NCBI RefSeq assembly: GCF_001746415.1
Contig: NZ_MEHJ01000001.1
Coordinates: forward strand, 2,687,001 to 2,751,000
Direction: 5' to 3'
DNA length: 64,000 bases
DNA from: Streptomyces agglomeratus
Lineage (GTDB): Bacteria; Actinomycetota; Actinomycetes; Streptomycetales; Streptomycetaceae
The notes below the pieces were generated by a model. It had not been told where the DNA came from. It did not search any database and saw only the letters and a program-made list of their open reading frames with translations. The position numbers and the translations under genes are program-made. Shown piece after piece: positions 33,448 through 46,070 of this stretch. Each line of letters starts with the position of its first letter. Position 1 is the first letter of the stretch.

Positions 33448-34647
33448 GTGACCCGCTTCCCCCGCCCGCACCGCGTCGGCGTCCTGCTCGCGGTGATCGG
33501 CCTGCTCGGCGGAGTCCTGCTGTGGGGCCTCGGGCTGCACACCTCCGCCGTCCGCGACCTCCTGCCGTCGTGGGTGACCCTCGTACCGCTCGCGGTGATG
33601 TCCTTCCTGGAGCTGCTGCGCAGGTCGTGCCCCCGCACGGCTCTGCTCGCCAGCACGGTCGCCGTGATCGCGAACGAGTTCACCGACGGCAATCTGGCGA
33701 CGATCCTCATGTACACGGACCTGATGTACGCCGCCGTGGTGTACGGCACCCCCGGCGCGGCCCGCCGCATCCCCGTCATCACCGGCCTGATCACCGTGGC
33801 CATGACGATCGCGGCCCTGGCCTGGCTCCGCCGGCCGGAAGCGCTGCTCATCGGCGTCGTCACCGGACTGGTCTCCTTCGGGCCCGCACTCACCGGCGCC
33901 ACCCTGCGCAACCACCGCCAGGCGGCGGAGGCGGCCCGGCTGCGCGCCGAGCAGACCGCCCTGCTGGCCGAGATCGACCGCGCCCAGGCCGTCACGGCCG
34001 AGCGCTCCCGGATGGCGCGCGAACTGCACGACATGGTCGCCAACAACCTCTCCGCCATCGCGATCCACTCCACGGCCGCACTGTCCATCGACGAGCCCGG
34101 GGCGTCGGCGGAAGCCCTGGCCGTCATCCGTGAGAACAGCGTCCAAGGCCTGTCCGAGATGCGCCGGCTCATCGGACTGCTCCGGGACACCAGCGGCGAC
34201 CAGGAACCCGCGGTGGCCCCCTCGCTCGACGGGCTCGACGCGCTCGTCGCCCAGGTCCGTACCGTCGGCGCCGACAGCGGGCTCGTCTTCGTCCTCGACG
34301 ACACCCGCGCACCGGGCGTCCGGCTGCCGGCGCCGGTCGAGATGGCCGCGTACCGCATCGTCCAGGAGTCCCTCACCAACGCGCTCAAGCACGCCTCGCC
34401 CGGCCCCGTCACCGTCACGCTGGCCCACCGCGACCACACGCTGACCGTGGGCGTGAGCAGCGCGTACGGCGACCGGCCCGGCCCGCGCGCGCCCGGCTCG
34501 GGAGCGGGCCTGGTGGGGATGCGCGAGCGCGTGACGCTGCTCGACGGAACGCTGGAGGCGGGCCCGGTCACCGCCGCGGACGGCACGAAGATCTGGCAGG
34601 TACGGGCGCGGCTGCCCGCAGAGGACGATACGGAGCTCTACGCATGA
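33448..34647 (+). CDS. chiS: ChiS-like NarL-type sensor histidine kinase
   Basis: 399 residues. Four or five N-terminal helices with little external sequence are followed by a short coiled region and HisKA_3 with the phospho-acceptor in RMARELHDMVANNLSAIAIH. The HATPase has VQESLTNALKHA and GSGAGLVGMRERV. It overlaps the response regulator gene by ATGA, and the chitinase gene follows, the chiS-chiR-chiC arrangement known in Streptomyces. Start uncertain: the GTG at 33448 has a -10-like TTGGAT 6 nt upstream; a GTG at 33424 is also possible. Confidence 0.88.
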   Translation: MTRFPRPHRVGVLLAVIGLLGGVLLWGLGLHTSAVRDLLPSWVTLVPLAVMSFLELLRRSCPRTALLASTVAVIANEFTDGNLATILMYTDLMYAAVVYGTPGAARRIPVITGLITVAMTIAALAWLRRPEALLIGVVTGLVSFGPALTGATLRNHRQAAEAARLRAEQTALLAEIDRAQAVTAERSRMARELHDMVANNLSAIAIHSTAALSIDEPGASAEALAVIRENSVQGLSEMRRLIGLLRDTSGDQEPAVAPSLDGLDALVAQVRTVGADSGLVFVLDDTRAPGVRLPAPVEMAAYRIVQESLTNALKHASPGPVTVTLAHRDHTLTVGVSSAYGDRPGPRAPGSGAGLVGMRERVTLLDGTLEAGPVTAADGTKIWQVRARLPAEDDTELYA

Positions 34648-35294
34648 CGATTCGTGTGCTGGTCGCGGAGGACCAGTCGGCCGTACGGGCGGGCCTGGTG
34701 CTCATCCTCAACAGCGCGCCGGACATCGAGGTCGTCGGGGAGGCCCCGGACGGCGAGGCGGCGGTCGCGATGGCGCGCGAGCTGCGTCCCGACCTGGTGC
34801 TGATGGACGTGCAGATGCCGCGCCTCGACGGTGTGTCGGCCACCCGCCAGGTGGTGGCGGAGCAGCTCGCCGACGTCCTGATGCTGACGACGTTCGATCT
34901 CGACGAGTACGTCTTCGGGGCGCTGCGCGCCGGGGCGGCGGGCTTCCTGCTGAAGAACACCGACGCGAAGGACCTGATCGAGGCGGTACGGACCGTGGCG
35001 CGCGGCGAGGGCATGATCGCGCCCGCCGTGACGCGCCGGCTGATCGCGGAGTTCGCCTCGCCCGCTCCCGTACGGCCGGCGAACGCGCCGGGCCCGGAGG
35101 CCCTGGCTTCGCTGACCCGGCGGGAGCGCGAGGTGCTGTCGTGCCTCGGTGAGGGGCTGTCGAACGCGGAGATCGCCCGGCGTCTGACCATGGCCGAGGC
35201 CACGGTGAAGACCCATGTGAGCCGTCTGCTGGGGAAGCTGGAGCTGCGGAGCCGGGTGCAAGCGGCCGTACTGGCTCAGGAGTTGGGTATCTGA
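34644..35294 (+). CDS. chiR: ChiR-like NarL-family response regulator
   Basis: 216 residues. The receiver has VAEDQ near the start and the phospho-acceptor in LVLMDVQMPRLDG; a conserved Lys is in GFLLKNTDAKDL. The LuxR-type helix-turn-helix is LTRREREVLSCLGEGLSNAE through ATVKTHVSRLLGKL. Partner of the overlapping kinase. Expected target is the chitinase promoter directly downstream, which carries paired 12-bp repeats. Confidence 0.92.
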   Translation: MTIRVLVAEDQSAVRAGLVLILNSAPDIEVVGEAPDGEAAVAMARELRPDLVLMDVQMPRLDGVSATRQVVAEQLADVLMLTTFDLDEYVFGALRAGAAGFLLKNTDAKDLIEAVRTVARGEGMIAPAVTRRLIAEFASPAPVRPANAPGPEALASLTRREREVLSCLGEGLSNAEIARRLTMAEATVKTHVSRLLGKLELRSRVQAAVLAQELGI

Positions 35295-35334
35295 CGGCCC
35301 GATGTCCGGCGGGTGTCCGCCACAGGGACTCCTC

Positions 35335-35376
35335 TGGTCCAGACCTCTTGACGATTGGTCCAGACCTTCCTACGCT
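35335..35376 (+). promoter_or_regulatory. Chitinase promoter with two 12-bp direct repeats
   Basis: TGGTCCAGACCT occurs twice, at 35335-35346 and 35356-35367 (21-bp period). TTGACG (35348-35353) and TACGCT (35371-35376) with a 17-nt spacer form the -35 and -10 boxes, so one repeat lies just upstream of the -35 and the other in the spacer. Such repeats are established operators of Streptomyces chitinase genes and resemble DasR sites; they mediate chitin induction and glucose repression. Confidence 0.85.
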
Positions 35377-35476
35377 CGCCGCACCGCAGTGGTGAGCGTG
35401 TCATGTCAAGAAGTGCTCGCCAGGCGGCGCAGGTCCCATCCCCGTTCACCGCCGGACCTCTCTCTTGGGAGCACCC

Positions 35477-37327
35477 TTGAGTACAACCACCCCCCTACGC
35501 ACCCGCTTCAGAACCAGGGCGGCAGCCGGTCTCACCGCGCTGGTCGTCCCGCTGGCCGCCATGGTCGGCCTGGCCTCCCCCGCGCAGGCCGCCACGTCCG
35601 CGACCGCCTCCTACACGAAGGCGTCCGACTGGGGCACCGGCTTCGAGGGCAAGTGGACGGTGAAGAACACCGGCACCACCACCCTCAGCACCTGGACCGT
35701 GGAGTGGGACTTCCCCGCCGGTACGGCCGTCACCTCCGCCTGGGACGCCGACGTCACCAACTCGGGCAACCACTGGACCGCCAAGAACAAGTCCTGGGGC
35801 GGCAACCTCGCCCCCGGCGCCAGCGTGTCCTTCGGCTTCAACGGCACCGGCACCGGCTCCCCCAGCGGCTGCAAGCTCAACGGCGGCTCCTGCGACGGCG
35901 GTTCCGTACCCGGCGACACCCCGCCGACCGCGCCCGGCACCCCCTCCGCGAGCACCATCACCGACACGTCGGTGAAGCTGTCCTGGACAGCGGCCACCGA
36001 CGACAAGGGCGTCAAGAACTACGACGTGCTGCGCGACGGCGCCAAGGTCGCGACGGTCACCACCCCGTCGTACACGGACACCGGCCTGAGCGCGGGTACC
36101 GACTACTCGTACTCGGTCCAGGCCCGTGACACCGCCGACCAGACGGGCCCGGTCAGCGGCGCCCGCGCGGTCAGGACCACCGGCGGCGGCACCGACCCGG
36201 GCCCCGGCCCCGGCGACCAGGTCAAGCTCGGCTACTTCACCGAGTGGGGCATCTACGGACGCAACTACCACGTGAAGAACCTGGACACCTCGGGCTCCGC
36301 CGCGAAGATCACGCACATCAACTACTCGTTCGGCAACGTCCAAGGTGGCAAGTGCACCATGGGCGACAGCTTCGCGGCGATAGACAAGGCGTACACCGCC
36401 GACCAGAGCGTCGACGGCAAGGCCGACACCTGGGACCAGCCGCTGCGCGGCAACTTCAACCAGCTGCGCAAGCTCAAGGCGAAGTACCCGCACATCAAGG
36501 TGCTGTGGTCGTTCGGCGGCTGGACCTGGTCCGGCGGCTTCACCGAGGCGGTCAAGAACCCGGCCGCGTTCGCCGACTCCTGTTACAAGCTGGTGGAGGA
36601 CCCGCGCTGGGCCGACGTCTTCGACGGCATCGACCTGGACTGGGAGTACCCGAACGCCTGCGGTCTGTCCTGCGACACCAGCGGCCCGGCCGCGTTCAAG
36701 AACATGATGCAGGCGATGCGCGGCAAGTTCGGTACGAACAACCTGGTCACGGCCGCGATCACGGCCGACGCCTCGGCCGGCGGCAAGATCGACGCCACCG
36801 ACTACGCCGGAGCGGCCGCGTACTCCGACTGGTACAACGTGATGACGTACGACTTCTTCGGCGCCTGGGCGGCGAAGGGCCCGACGGCCCCGCACTCCCC
36901 GCTGACCTCGTACGCCGGCATCCCGCAGGCCGGCTTCAACTCGGCGGAGGCCATCGCCAAGCTCAAGGCCCAGGGCGTCCCCGCGAAGAAGCTGCTGCTC
37001 GGCATCGGCTTCTACGGGCGCGGCTGGACCGGCGTCACGCAGAAGGAGCCGGGCGGCACCGCGACCGGCGCCGCCGCCGGTACGTACGAGTCGGGCATCG
37101 AGGACTACAAGGTCCTCAAGACCAAGTGCCCGGCGAACGGCACCGTCGCCGGCACCGCCTACGCGCACTGCGGCACCGACTGGTGGAGCTACGACACCCC
37201 CGCCACCATCGGCTCCAAGATGAGCTGGGCGAAGGGCCAGGGCCTGGGAGGCGCGTTCTTCTGGGAGTTCAGCGGCGACACCGCCAACGGCGAACTGGTG
37301 ACCGCGATCAACAACGGGCTGAAGTAG
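35477..37327 (+). CDS. chiC: Secreted modular chitinase: CBM2, fibronectin III, GH18
   Basis: 616 residues. The TTG start follows GGGAG by 5 nt. A signal peptide (RAAAGLTALVVPLAAMVGLA, cleavage near AQA-ATS) is followed by a family 2 carbohydrate-binding module (about 40-140, with GKWTVKNTGTTTLSTW and FGFNGTG), a fibronectin type III module (about 160-240), a Gly/Pro linker and a GH18 barrel. The catalytic motif is FDGIDLDWEYP (DxxDxDxE), and WSFGGWTWSGGF precedes it. It hydrolyses chitin to chitobiose outside the cell. Induced through the promoter repeats, probably with ChiS/ChiR and DasR. Confidence 0.95.
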   Translation: MSTTTPLRTRFRTRAAAGLTALVVPLAAMVGLASPAQAATSATASYTKASDWGTGFEGKWTVKNTGTTTLSTWTVEWDFPAGTAVTSAWDADVTNSGNHWTAKNKSWGGNLAPGASVSFGFNGTGTGSPSGCKLNGGSCDGGSVPGDTPPTAPGTPSASTITDTSVKLSWTAATDDKGVKNYDVLRDGAKVATVTTPSYTDTGLSAGTDYSYSVQARDTADQTGPVSGARAVRTTGGGTDPGPGPGDQVKLGYFTEWGIYGRNYHVKNLDTSGSAAKITHINYSFGNVQGGKCTMGDSFAAIDKAYTADQSVDGKADTWDQPLRGNFNQLRKLKAKYPHIKVLWSFGGWTWSGGFTEAVKNPAAFADSCYKLVEDPRWADVFDGIDLDWEYPNACGLSCDTSGPAAFKNMMQAMRGKFGTNNLVTAAITADASAGGKIDATDYAGAAAYSDWYNVMTYDFFGAWAAKGPTAPHSPLTSYAGIPQAGFNSAEAIAKLKAQGVPAKKLLLGIGFYGRGWTGVTQKEPGGTATGAAAGTYESGIEDYKVLKTKCPANGTVAGTAYAHCGTDWWSYDTPATIGSKMSWAKGQGLGGAFFWEFSGDTANGELVTAINNGLK

Positions 37328-37359
37328 TAGAGATCTACAGCATAAAGGCTTGAAATAGT

Positions 37360-37387
37360 CGGGGGGACGGGCCGCGGCCCGTCCCCC
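37360..37387. terminator. Bidirectional terminator between chiC and the atp operon end
   Basis: GGGGGACGGGCCG and CGGCCCGTCCCCC form a perfect 13-bp stem followed by ATTGCGTTT on the plus strand. It ends chiC and the DUF2550 gene on the other strand. Confidence 0.85.
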
Positions 37388-37403
37388 GATTGCGTTTCGC
37401 CGT

Positions 37404-37856
37404 CTACGCCACGTTGACGCGCTGGCCCGGAGGCGCGGCCTCCAGCCAGGCGAGGAAACCGGTGAGGGCGTCCTCGCTCATCGCCAGCTCCAGCCGTGTA
37501 CCGCGGTGCGCGCAGCCGAGGATGCAGGCGTCGGACAGCAGCGCCAGCTCCTCCTCGCCCTCGGGGACGCGGCGCGAGAGCACCTCGATCGCCGAGCGTT
37601 CGAGGACGCGGCGCGGGCGGGGGGCGTAGGAGAAGACGCGGAACCAGTCGATGCGGTCGCCGCTGTAGCGTGCGACGCCGTACACCCACCCCTTGCCGGA
37701 GCGGTCGGGCTCCTCGGGGATGTTCCAGCGCAGACTGCAGTCGAAGGTGCCGCCGGAGCGCTGGATCAGCCGCCGGCGCAGCCCGAAGACGAACAGTCCC
37801 ACCAGTACCAGCGCGACTACCGAGCCGCTCACGAGCAGAGCGAGGAACATCTCCAC
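37404..37856 (-). CDS. DUF2550 membrane-anchored protein
   Basis: 150 residues. One N-terminal helix (FLALLVSGSVVALVLVGLFV) is followed by a soluble domain with RRRLIQRSGGTFDCSLRW, KGWVYGVARYSGDRIDWFRV and the highly conserved end MSEDALTGFLAWLEAAPPGQ. Function unknown. Its place directly after atpC is conserved in actinobacteria and suggests expression with the ATP synthase, without proving a role in it. GTG at 37856 follows GAGGAGG closely; the ATG at 37850 is an equally good start. Confidence 0.87.
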   Translation of the reverse strand: MEMFLALLVSGSVVALVLVGLFVFGLRRRLIQRSGGTFDCSLRWNIPEEPDRSGKGWVYGVARYSGDRIDWFRVFSYAPRPRRVLERSAIEVLSRRVPEGEEELALLSDACILGCAHRGTRLELAMSEDALTGFLAWLEAAPPGQRVNVA

Positions 37857-37987
37857 CGACCTCCTCGCATCATCCAGTGCCAGTACCAGTTACGGAACCG
37901 AAGTTCCCGATGTATCGCTTCAGCCGCGACCCGCCCTGGAGAGTCCAGTACGGGCCGCGGCTGAGGTCAAACTCGTCGCTGCGGGAC

Positions 37988-38362
37988 TCAGTGTCCCGCA
38001 ACCGCGCTCAGTCGTACGGCGGCGCGGCGCTCGGCGGCGGCATCAGCCTCCGCCTTCGCCCGCTCCAGCGCCCGCTCGGCGCGCGCGGGGTCGATCTCGT
38101 CAGCCAGCTCGGCGATCTCCGCGAGCAGAGACAGCTTGTTGTCGGCGAACGAGATGAACCCGCCGTGCACAGCGGCGACGACAGTGCCGCCGTCGCTCGT
38201 ACGGATCGTCACCGGGCCCGACTCCAGCACACCCAGCAGCGGCTGGTGACCGGGCATGACGCCGATGTCGCCGGACGTGGTGCGCGCGACGACCAGGGTG
38301 GCCTCGCCGGACCAGACGTTACGGTCCGCCGCGACCAGCTCGACGTGCAGCTCAGCAGCCAA
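37988..38362 (-). CDS. atpC: ATP synthase epsilon subunit
   Basis: 124 residues. AAELHVELVAADRNVWSGEA and ARTTSGDIGVMPGHQPLLG define the N-terminal beta sandwich; the C-terminal helices are ARAERALERAKAEADAAAE. It is part of the central stalk and regulates ATP hydrolysis. The TTG start (38362) has GAGGAG 5 nt upstream. A 138-bp gap with two hairpins separates it from atpD, so its level may be set apart from the rest of F1. Confidence 0.96.
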   Translation of the reverse strand: MAAELHVELVAADRNVWSGEATLVVARTTSGDIGVMPGHQPLLGVLESGPVTIRTSDGGTVVAAVHGGFISFADNKLSLLAEIAELADEIDPARAERALERAKAEADAAAERRAAVRLSAVAGH

Positions 38363-38380
38363 GGTGGCTCCTCGGGTCAC

Positions 38381-38402
38381 CACCCGGCGGTTGTGCCGGG
38401 TG
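38381..38402 (-). other. Hairpin before the atpC ribosome binding site
   Basis: CACCCGGC-N6-GCCGGGTG, 8-bp stem, ending about 19 nt before the atpC start codon. It could affect atpC translation or mRNA processing. Confidence 0.45.
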
Positions 38403-38426
38403 TTGGGTCAATTCTAGGGGGCGTAC

Positions 38427-38457
38427 GGAGAGGGGCGGGACGCACCCGCCCCTCTCC
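38427..38457 (-). other. Terminator-like hairpin between atpD and atpC
   Basis: GGAGAGGGGCGGG with a perfect 13-bp complement and 5-nt loop, 43 nt past the atpD stop. It may be a partial terminator that lowers atpC expression, or a processing or stability element. Confidence 0.55.
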
Positions 38458-38500
38458 CACGAGTCACGTGAGTCACTTCGACTCGCGCGGCTCACTGCGT

Positions 38501-40860
<2,360 letters not shown>

Positions 40861-40880
40861 GAGTCAGGTCCCTTCCGTCG

Positions 40881-42476
<1,596 letters not shown>

Positions 42477-42520
42477 CTGGGTTCCCTGCTCTCCTTGTTG
42501 GGCCCGAAGTTCTTGGGGGT

Positions 42521-42538
42521 CTGGGGGCCGTCCCCCAG
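42521..42538. repeat. Streptomyces-type interspersed palindrome in the atpH-atpA gap
   Basis: CTGGGGG-CCGT-CCCCCAG with flanking GGGGGT and AGGAA resembles the small GGGGGCTCCGCCCCC-type palindromes scattered between genes in many Streptomyces genomes (recalled). Here it lies in an essential operon, where it must be transcribed through. Confidence 0.5.
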
Positions 42539-42559
42539 GAATCTTCTGCAATCTCTGCA

Positions 42560-42575
42560 CGGCCCAACCGGGCCG
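42560..42575 (-). other. Second hairpin in the atpH-atpA gap
   Basis: CGGCCC-AACC-GGGCCG, a perfect 6-bp stem with a 4-nt loop, 29 nt past the atpH stop. Possible processing or attenuation element. Confidence 0.45.
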
Positions 42576-42604
42576 CTAGTGATACGTGTTCAGTTGCTGG
42601 CTGG

Positions 42605-43420
42605 TCAGCCGGCCATGCGACGGGTCGCCTCTTCGAGGCGGTCCGCGATGGTGCCGTTGATGACCTCGTCGCCGACCTGTACCTGGATCCCGCCGAGGAC
42701 CTCGGGGTCCACTTCGAGGTTCAGGTGCATCTGGCGTCCGTACAGCTTGGCCAGTGCGGCGCCGAGGCGCTGCTTCTGCTGGTCGGTGAGCGGCACCGCC
42801 GTGGTGACAACGGCGACCATGCGGTCGCGGCGCGCCGCGGCGAGCTTGGACAGGGACTCGAGTCCCGCCTCCAGGCTACGTCCACGCGGCTGAACCACGA
42901 GACGCACCACAAGACGCTCGGTGACCGGCTGGGCCTTGCCGCCGAGCAGGCTGCGCAGCAGCTCGCTCTTGGCGGACACCGTCGCCGACCGGTCGGTCAG
43001 CGCGGCCCGCAGCCCGGTGTCGGACGCGACGATCCGGCCGAACCGGAACACCTCGTCCTCCACGTCGTCGAGCACACCGGCCTGCTGCGCCGCGGTGAGG
43101 TCGGCGGTGTCCGCCAGTTCCTCGAGCGCGTCGACCAGGTCACGCGACCGCGACCAGCGGGTGCGGACCATGCCGGAGACCAGGTCGGCGGCTTCGCCAC
43201 CCACCTGACCGCTCAGCAGTCGCGCGGCCAGCAGGGCCTTGGCCTCGCCGGCCTGCGCCGGGTCGGTCAGGACCCGACGCAGCGACACCTCGCGGTCGAG
43301 CAGCGCGGTGACGGCGGCCAGGTCGCCCGCGAGCTTCGTCGCGTCGACCGACGTGTTGTCGGTCAGCGCGTCGAGACGCCCACGTGCGGCGGCCAGTGCC
43401 TCGCGGCTCGCTCCGTTCAT
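42605..43420 (-). CDS. atpH: ATP synthase delta subunit
   Basis: 271 residues, longer than the E. coli protein (about 177) because of the N-terminal extension usual in actinobacteria. The OSCP-type C-terminus VTTAVPLTDQQKQRLGAALA and VDPEVLGGIQVQVGDEVING are diagnostic. It joins F1 to the b-subunit stator. Its ATG overlaps the atpF stop by 4 bp. Confidence 0.96.
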   Translation of the reverse strand: MNGASREALAAARGRLDALTDNTSVDATKLAGDLAAVTALLDREVSLRRVLTDPAQAGEAKALLAARLLSGQVGGEAADLVSGMVRTRWSRSRDLVDALEELADTADLTAAQQAGVLDDVEDEVFRFGRIVASDTGLRAALTDRSATVSAKSELLRSLLGGKAQPVTERLVVRLVVQPRGRSLEAGLESLSKLAAARRDRMVAVVTTAVPLTDQQKQRLGAALAKLYGRQMHLNLEVDPEVLGGIQVQVGDEVINGTIADRLEEATRRMAG

Positions 43421-43959
43421 CGGGCGGCCTCGGCCTTCTCCTCGAGCTCGCTGAGGAAACGGTCGATGGTGCGGCTCTGCCGGGCGTGGTCCTCGAGGGA
43501 CTCGCCGACGAGCTTGCCGGCCAGGTCGGTGGCGAGCTTGCCCACGTCCTGACGCAGCGACTGTGCGGCCTGCTTGCGGTCCGCCTCGATCTGGGCGTGG
43601 CCGGCGGCGATGATTTCCTCGCGCTGGCGCTGACCCTCTGCCCGAAGTTCTTCCTTCAGGACAGTGCCCTGTTCCAGCGCCTCCTGGCGCAGGCGGGCGG
43701 CCTCGTGGCGGGCCTCGGCGAGCTGAGCCTTGTACTGCTCAAGCACGCTCTGGGCCTCGGTCTGAGCTGCATCGGCCTTCTCGATGCCGCCCTCGATCGC
43801 CTCGCGACGCTCGTCCAGGACCTTGTTGATGGCCGGGAGGAGCTTCTTGGCGAGGAAGAAGAAGACGACGGCGAAGGCGATCAGCCCGACGACGAACTCT
43901 GGACCGGGCGGAACGAGGGGATTCTGCTCCTCGGTCGCCGCCAATACCAGCGCGTTCAC
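43417..43959 (-). CDS. atpF: ATP synthase b subunit
   Basis: 180 residues. One N-terminal TM helix (FVVGLIAFAVVFFFLAKKLL) and a long charged helix rich in Glu, Ala and Gln form the peripheral stalk. The GTG start (43959) has GAAAGG 7 nt upstream. Coupled to atpH by ATGA overlap. Confidence 0.96.
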   Translation of the reverse strand: MNALVLAATEEQNPLVPPGPEFVVGLIAFAVVFFFLAKKLLPAINKVLDERREAIEGGIEKADAAQTEAQSVLEQYKAQLAEARHEAARLRQEALEQGTVLKEELRAEGQRQREEIIAAGHAQIEADRKQAAQSLRQDVGKLATDLAGKLVGESLEDHARQSRTIDRFLSELEEKAEAAR

Positions 43960-44000
43960 ATCAATGCCTTTCGTCGAAAAGAGCTGTTCGTAGCGATACG

Positions 44001-44300
<300 letters not shown>

Positions 44301-44324
44301 CTATGGGGTGGGTGGGACAGGCGC

Positions 44325-45143
44325 TCAGTGGTGCTTGGCGAGCGCGCCCTGGATGTACGTGCAGGCAAGGAGCACGAAGACGTACGCCTGCACAAGCTGC
44401 ACGAAGAGCTCGAAGACGATCATGACCATCGTCATGACGAACGAGACACCGGCGGCCGGGATCATCCAGCTGTTCAGCAGGTACCAGCTGGAGACGGTGA
44501 ACATCACCAGCAGGAGGTGACCGGCGAACATGTTCGCGAACAGTCGGACCATGTGCGTGAACGGCCGGACGAGGACATTCGAGAAGAACTCGATGACCAC
44601 GACGAGCGGCAGGACCGCGCCGAGCGACTTGTCGTAGCCGGAGACGTTCTTCAGGCCGCCGACGAAACCGTGCTTGCGGAAGGTCAGCGACATCCAGAGC
44701 ACATAGACGATGAGCGCCAGCGCGGCCGGGAAGGCGATGATCGAGCTCACCGGGAACTGCATGAGCGGGACGACCGACCAGATGTTGATGATCCAGATGA
44801 AGAAGAACAGCGACACCATCAGTGGCACGTACTTCTCACCGTCCCTCTTGCCGAGGGTCTCGTAGACGATGCCGCGGCGTACGAAGTCGTAGCCCGCCTC
44901 GCCGATCATCTGAAGCTTGCCCGGCACGAGCTTGGGCTTGCTGAACGCCGCCCAGAAGAAGCCGACGACCAGGACGGTCGAAATCAGCGCCAGAAGCATC
45001 GGCTTGTTGAACTCGTAGCCACCGACGGTGAACATCGGCTTGAAGAGAAAGGAGTGCAGGCCCGGGGCCGGGAATCCACAGCCGTTGTCGGCGAGGATGC
45101 GGCAGCTCCAATCGAAGGCGAGCGTCGTCTTTTCAGCACTCAC
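44325..45143 (-). CDS. atpB: ATP synthase a subunit
   Basis: 272 residues with five or six helices. The essential Arg lies in HMVRLFANMFAGHLLLVMF, and the last helices contain FELFVQLVQAYVFVLLACTYIQGA. It forms the proton half-channels against the c-ring. I chose the GTG at 45143 (AAGGAG 7 nt upstream, protein MSAEKTTLAFDW) over an in-frame upstream start at 45179. Confidence 0.96.
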   Translation of the reverse strand: MSAEKTTLAFDWSCRILADNGCGFPAPGLHSFLFKPMFTVGGYEFNKPMLLALISTVLVVGFFWAAFSKPKLVPGKLQMIGEAGYDFVRRGIVYETLGKRDGEKYVPLMVSLFFFIWIINIWSVVPLMQFPVSSIIAFPAALALIVYVLWMSLTFRKHGFVGGLKNVSGYDKSLGAVLPLVVVIEFFSNVLVRPFTHMVRLFANMFAGHLLLVMFTVSSWYLLNSWMIPAAGVSFVMTMVMIVFELFVQLVQAYVFVLLACTYIQGALAKHH

Positions 45144-45368
45144 CGCGGGCTCCTTCAGCGTGGCGCATAGGTACGGCAACCTCGTTGTGTCGGCGCGGCA
45201 AGCGGCCGCGGTTCGGCACTGGACTGGTGTAACGGATGTGGGGGCGGCTGTCAGGCATTGAGCCTCGCGATGGAACAGGCGTCAGCTCGGATGCCCGCGC
45301 CCGCAGTGCCGCAGTTGGCACCGGACGATAGCAGGATCTCGAACGCGCCTTTATACCGGCCCTACCCT

Positions 45369-45806
45369 TCACGACGAAGACCCCGAGTTCTTCGGCTTCT
45401 GCGCCTCGGAGGATTCCGGTTCGACGTAAAGAATCTTGGCCTTCATGTGCGCACGCGCCTGAGCGGCGATCCACACAAGGGTCGTCGCGACCAATGTGAT
45501 GGCAAACGCCTTGGGATTGAACAGAGTGGTGTCCTTGAACAGCGCCACGAAGATGAACAGCAGCAGCAGCTGGGCGGTGTAGAGCATCAGCCCCATCGCC
45601 TGGAAAAGCTGCGGCAGCGACTTCGCGGTCCGCTGGAGTACGACGAGACCGACCCCCATGAAGAGGATCACCACGAGCGTCGCGACAACGGCTCCGAGCG
45701 CTCCCTCGCCGCCCGCGACCGCAGCGCTGACGGCAGCGGCGATCGCGCCGGCGGCAGCGGTGGGTACGGCGGTCTGGAGGAGACTCCGGACGTCGTTGGA
45801 CGGCAT
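45369..45806 (-). CDS. atpI: AtpI-like membrane protein, first gene of the atp operon
   Basis: 145 residues, four helices, including VVATLVVILFMGVGLVVLQ and LLLLFIFVALFKDTTLFNPK. It matches the actinobacterial AtpI-type protein by position and topology; AtpI is thought to assist c-ring assembly. A 225-bp gap follows before atpB and contains a TATCGT box (45330-45325 on the minus strand), so an internal promoter is possible. The 264-bp region upstream (45807-46070) is AT-rich near 45940-45975 and probably holds the main operon promoter. Confidence 0.88.
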   Translation of the reverse strand: MPSNDVRSLLQTAVPTAAAGAIAAAVSAAVAGGEGALGAVVATLVVILFMGVGLVVLQRTAKSLPQLFQAMGLMLYTAQLLLLFIFVALFKDTTLFNPKAFAITLVATTLVWIAAQARAHMKAKILYVEPESSEAQKPKNSGSSS

Positions 45807-46070
45807 GGCGGCAGCTCCGCTTGCTGGTGGGGGCAGTAGGTGTCGTCATGGACGAGCGTAAGCCGGGACCGAGGTGTCACCTCACGTCCGAAAAGCCGTC
45901 GCACTGCGGCCCTTCGGCTCTGTCGCCGGGTCTCGTGAACGGTATCACAAACTATTTGATGAGGTCTTTACCAAGGAGTGTGCCCACTGTCACACATGAG
46001 AGTGACTCCGCCCGTCTGTGCACGACAACTCAGCACTTTGTCTGCTATTGGGGCCAGTCGCGGCAATTCG

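Noticed and set aside
45807..46070. Search for a clear atp operon promoter
   Set aside because: The region is AT-rich around 45940-45975, but no -35/-10 pair with acceptable spacing stood out, so none was annotated.
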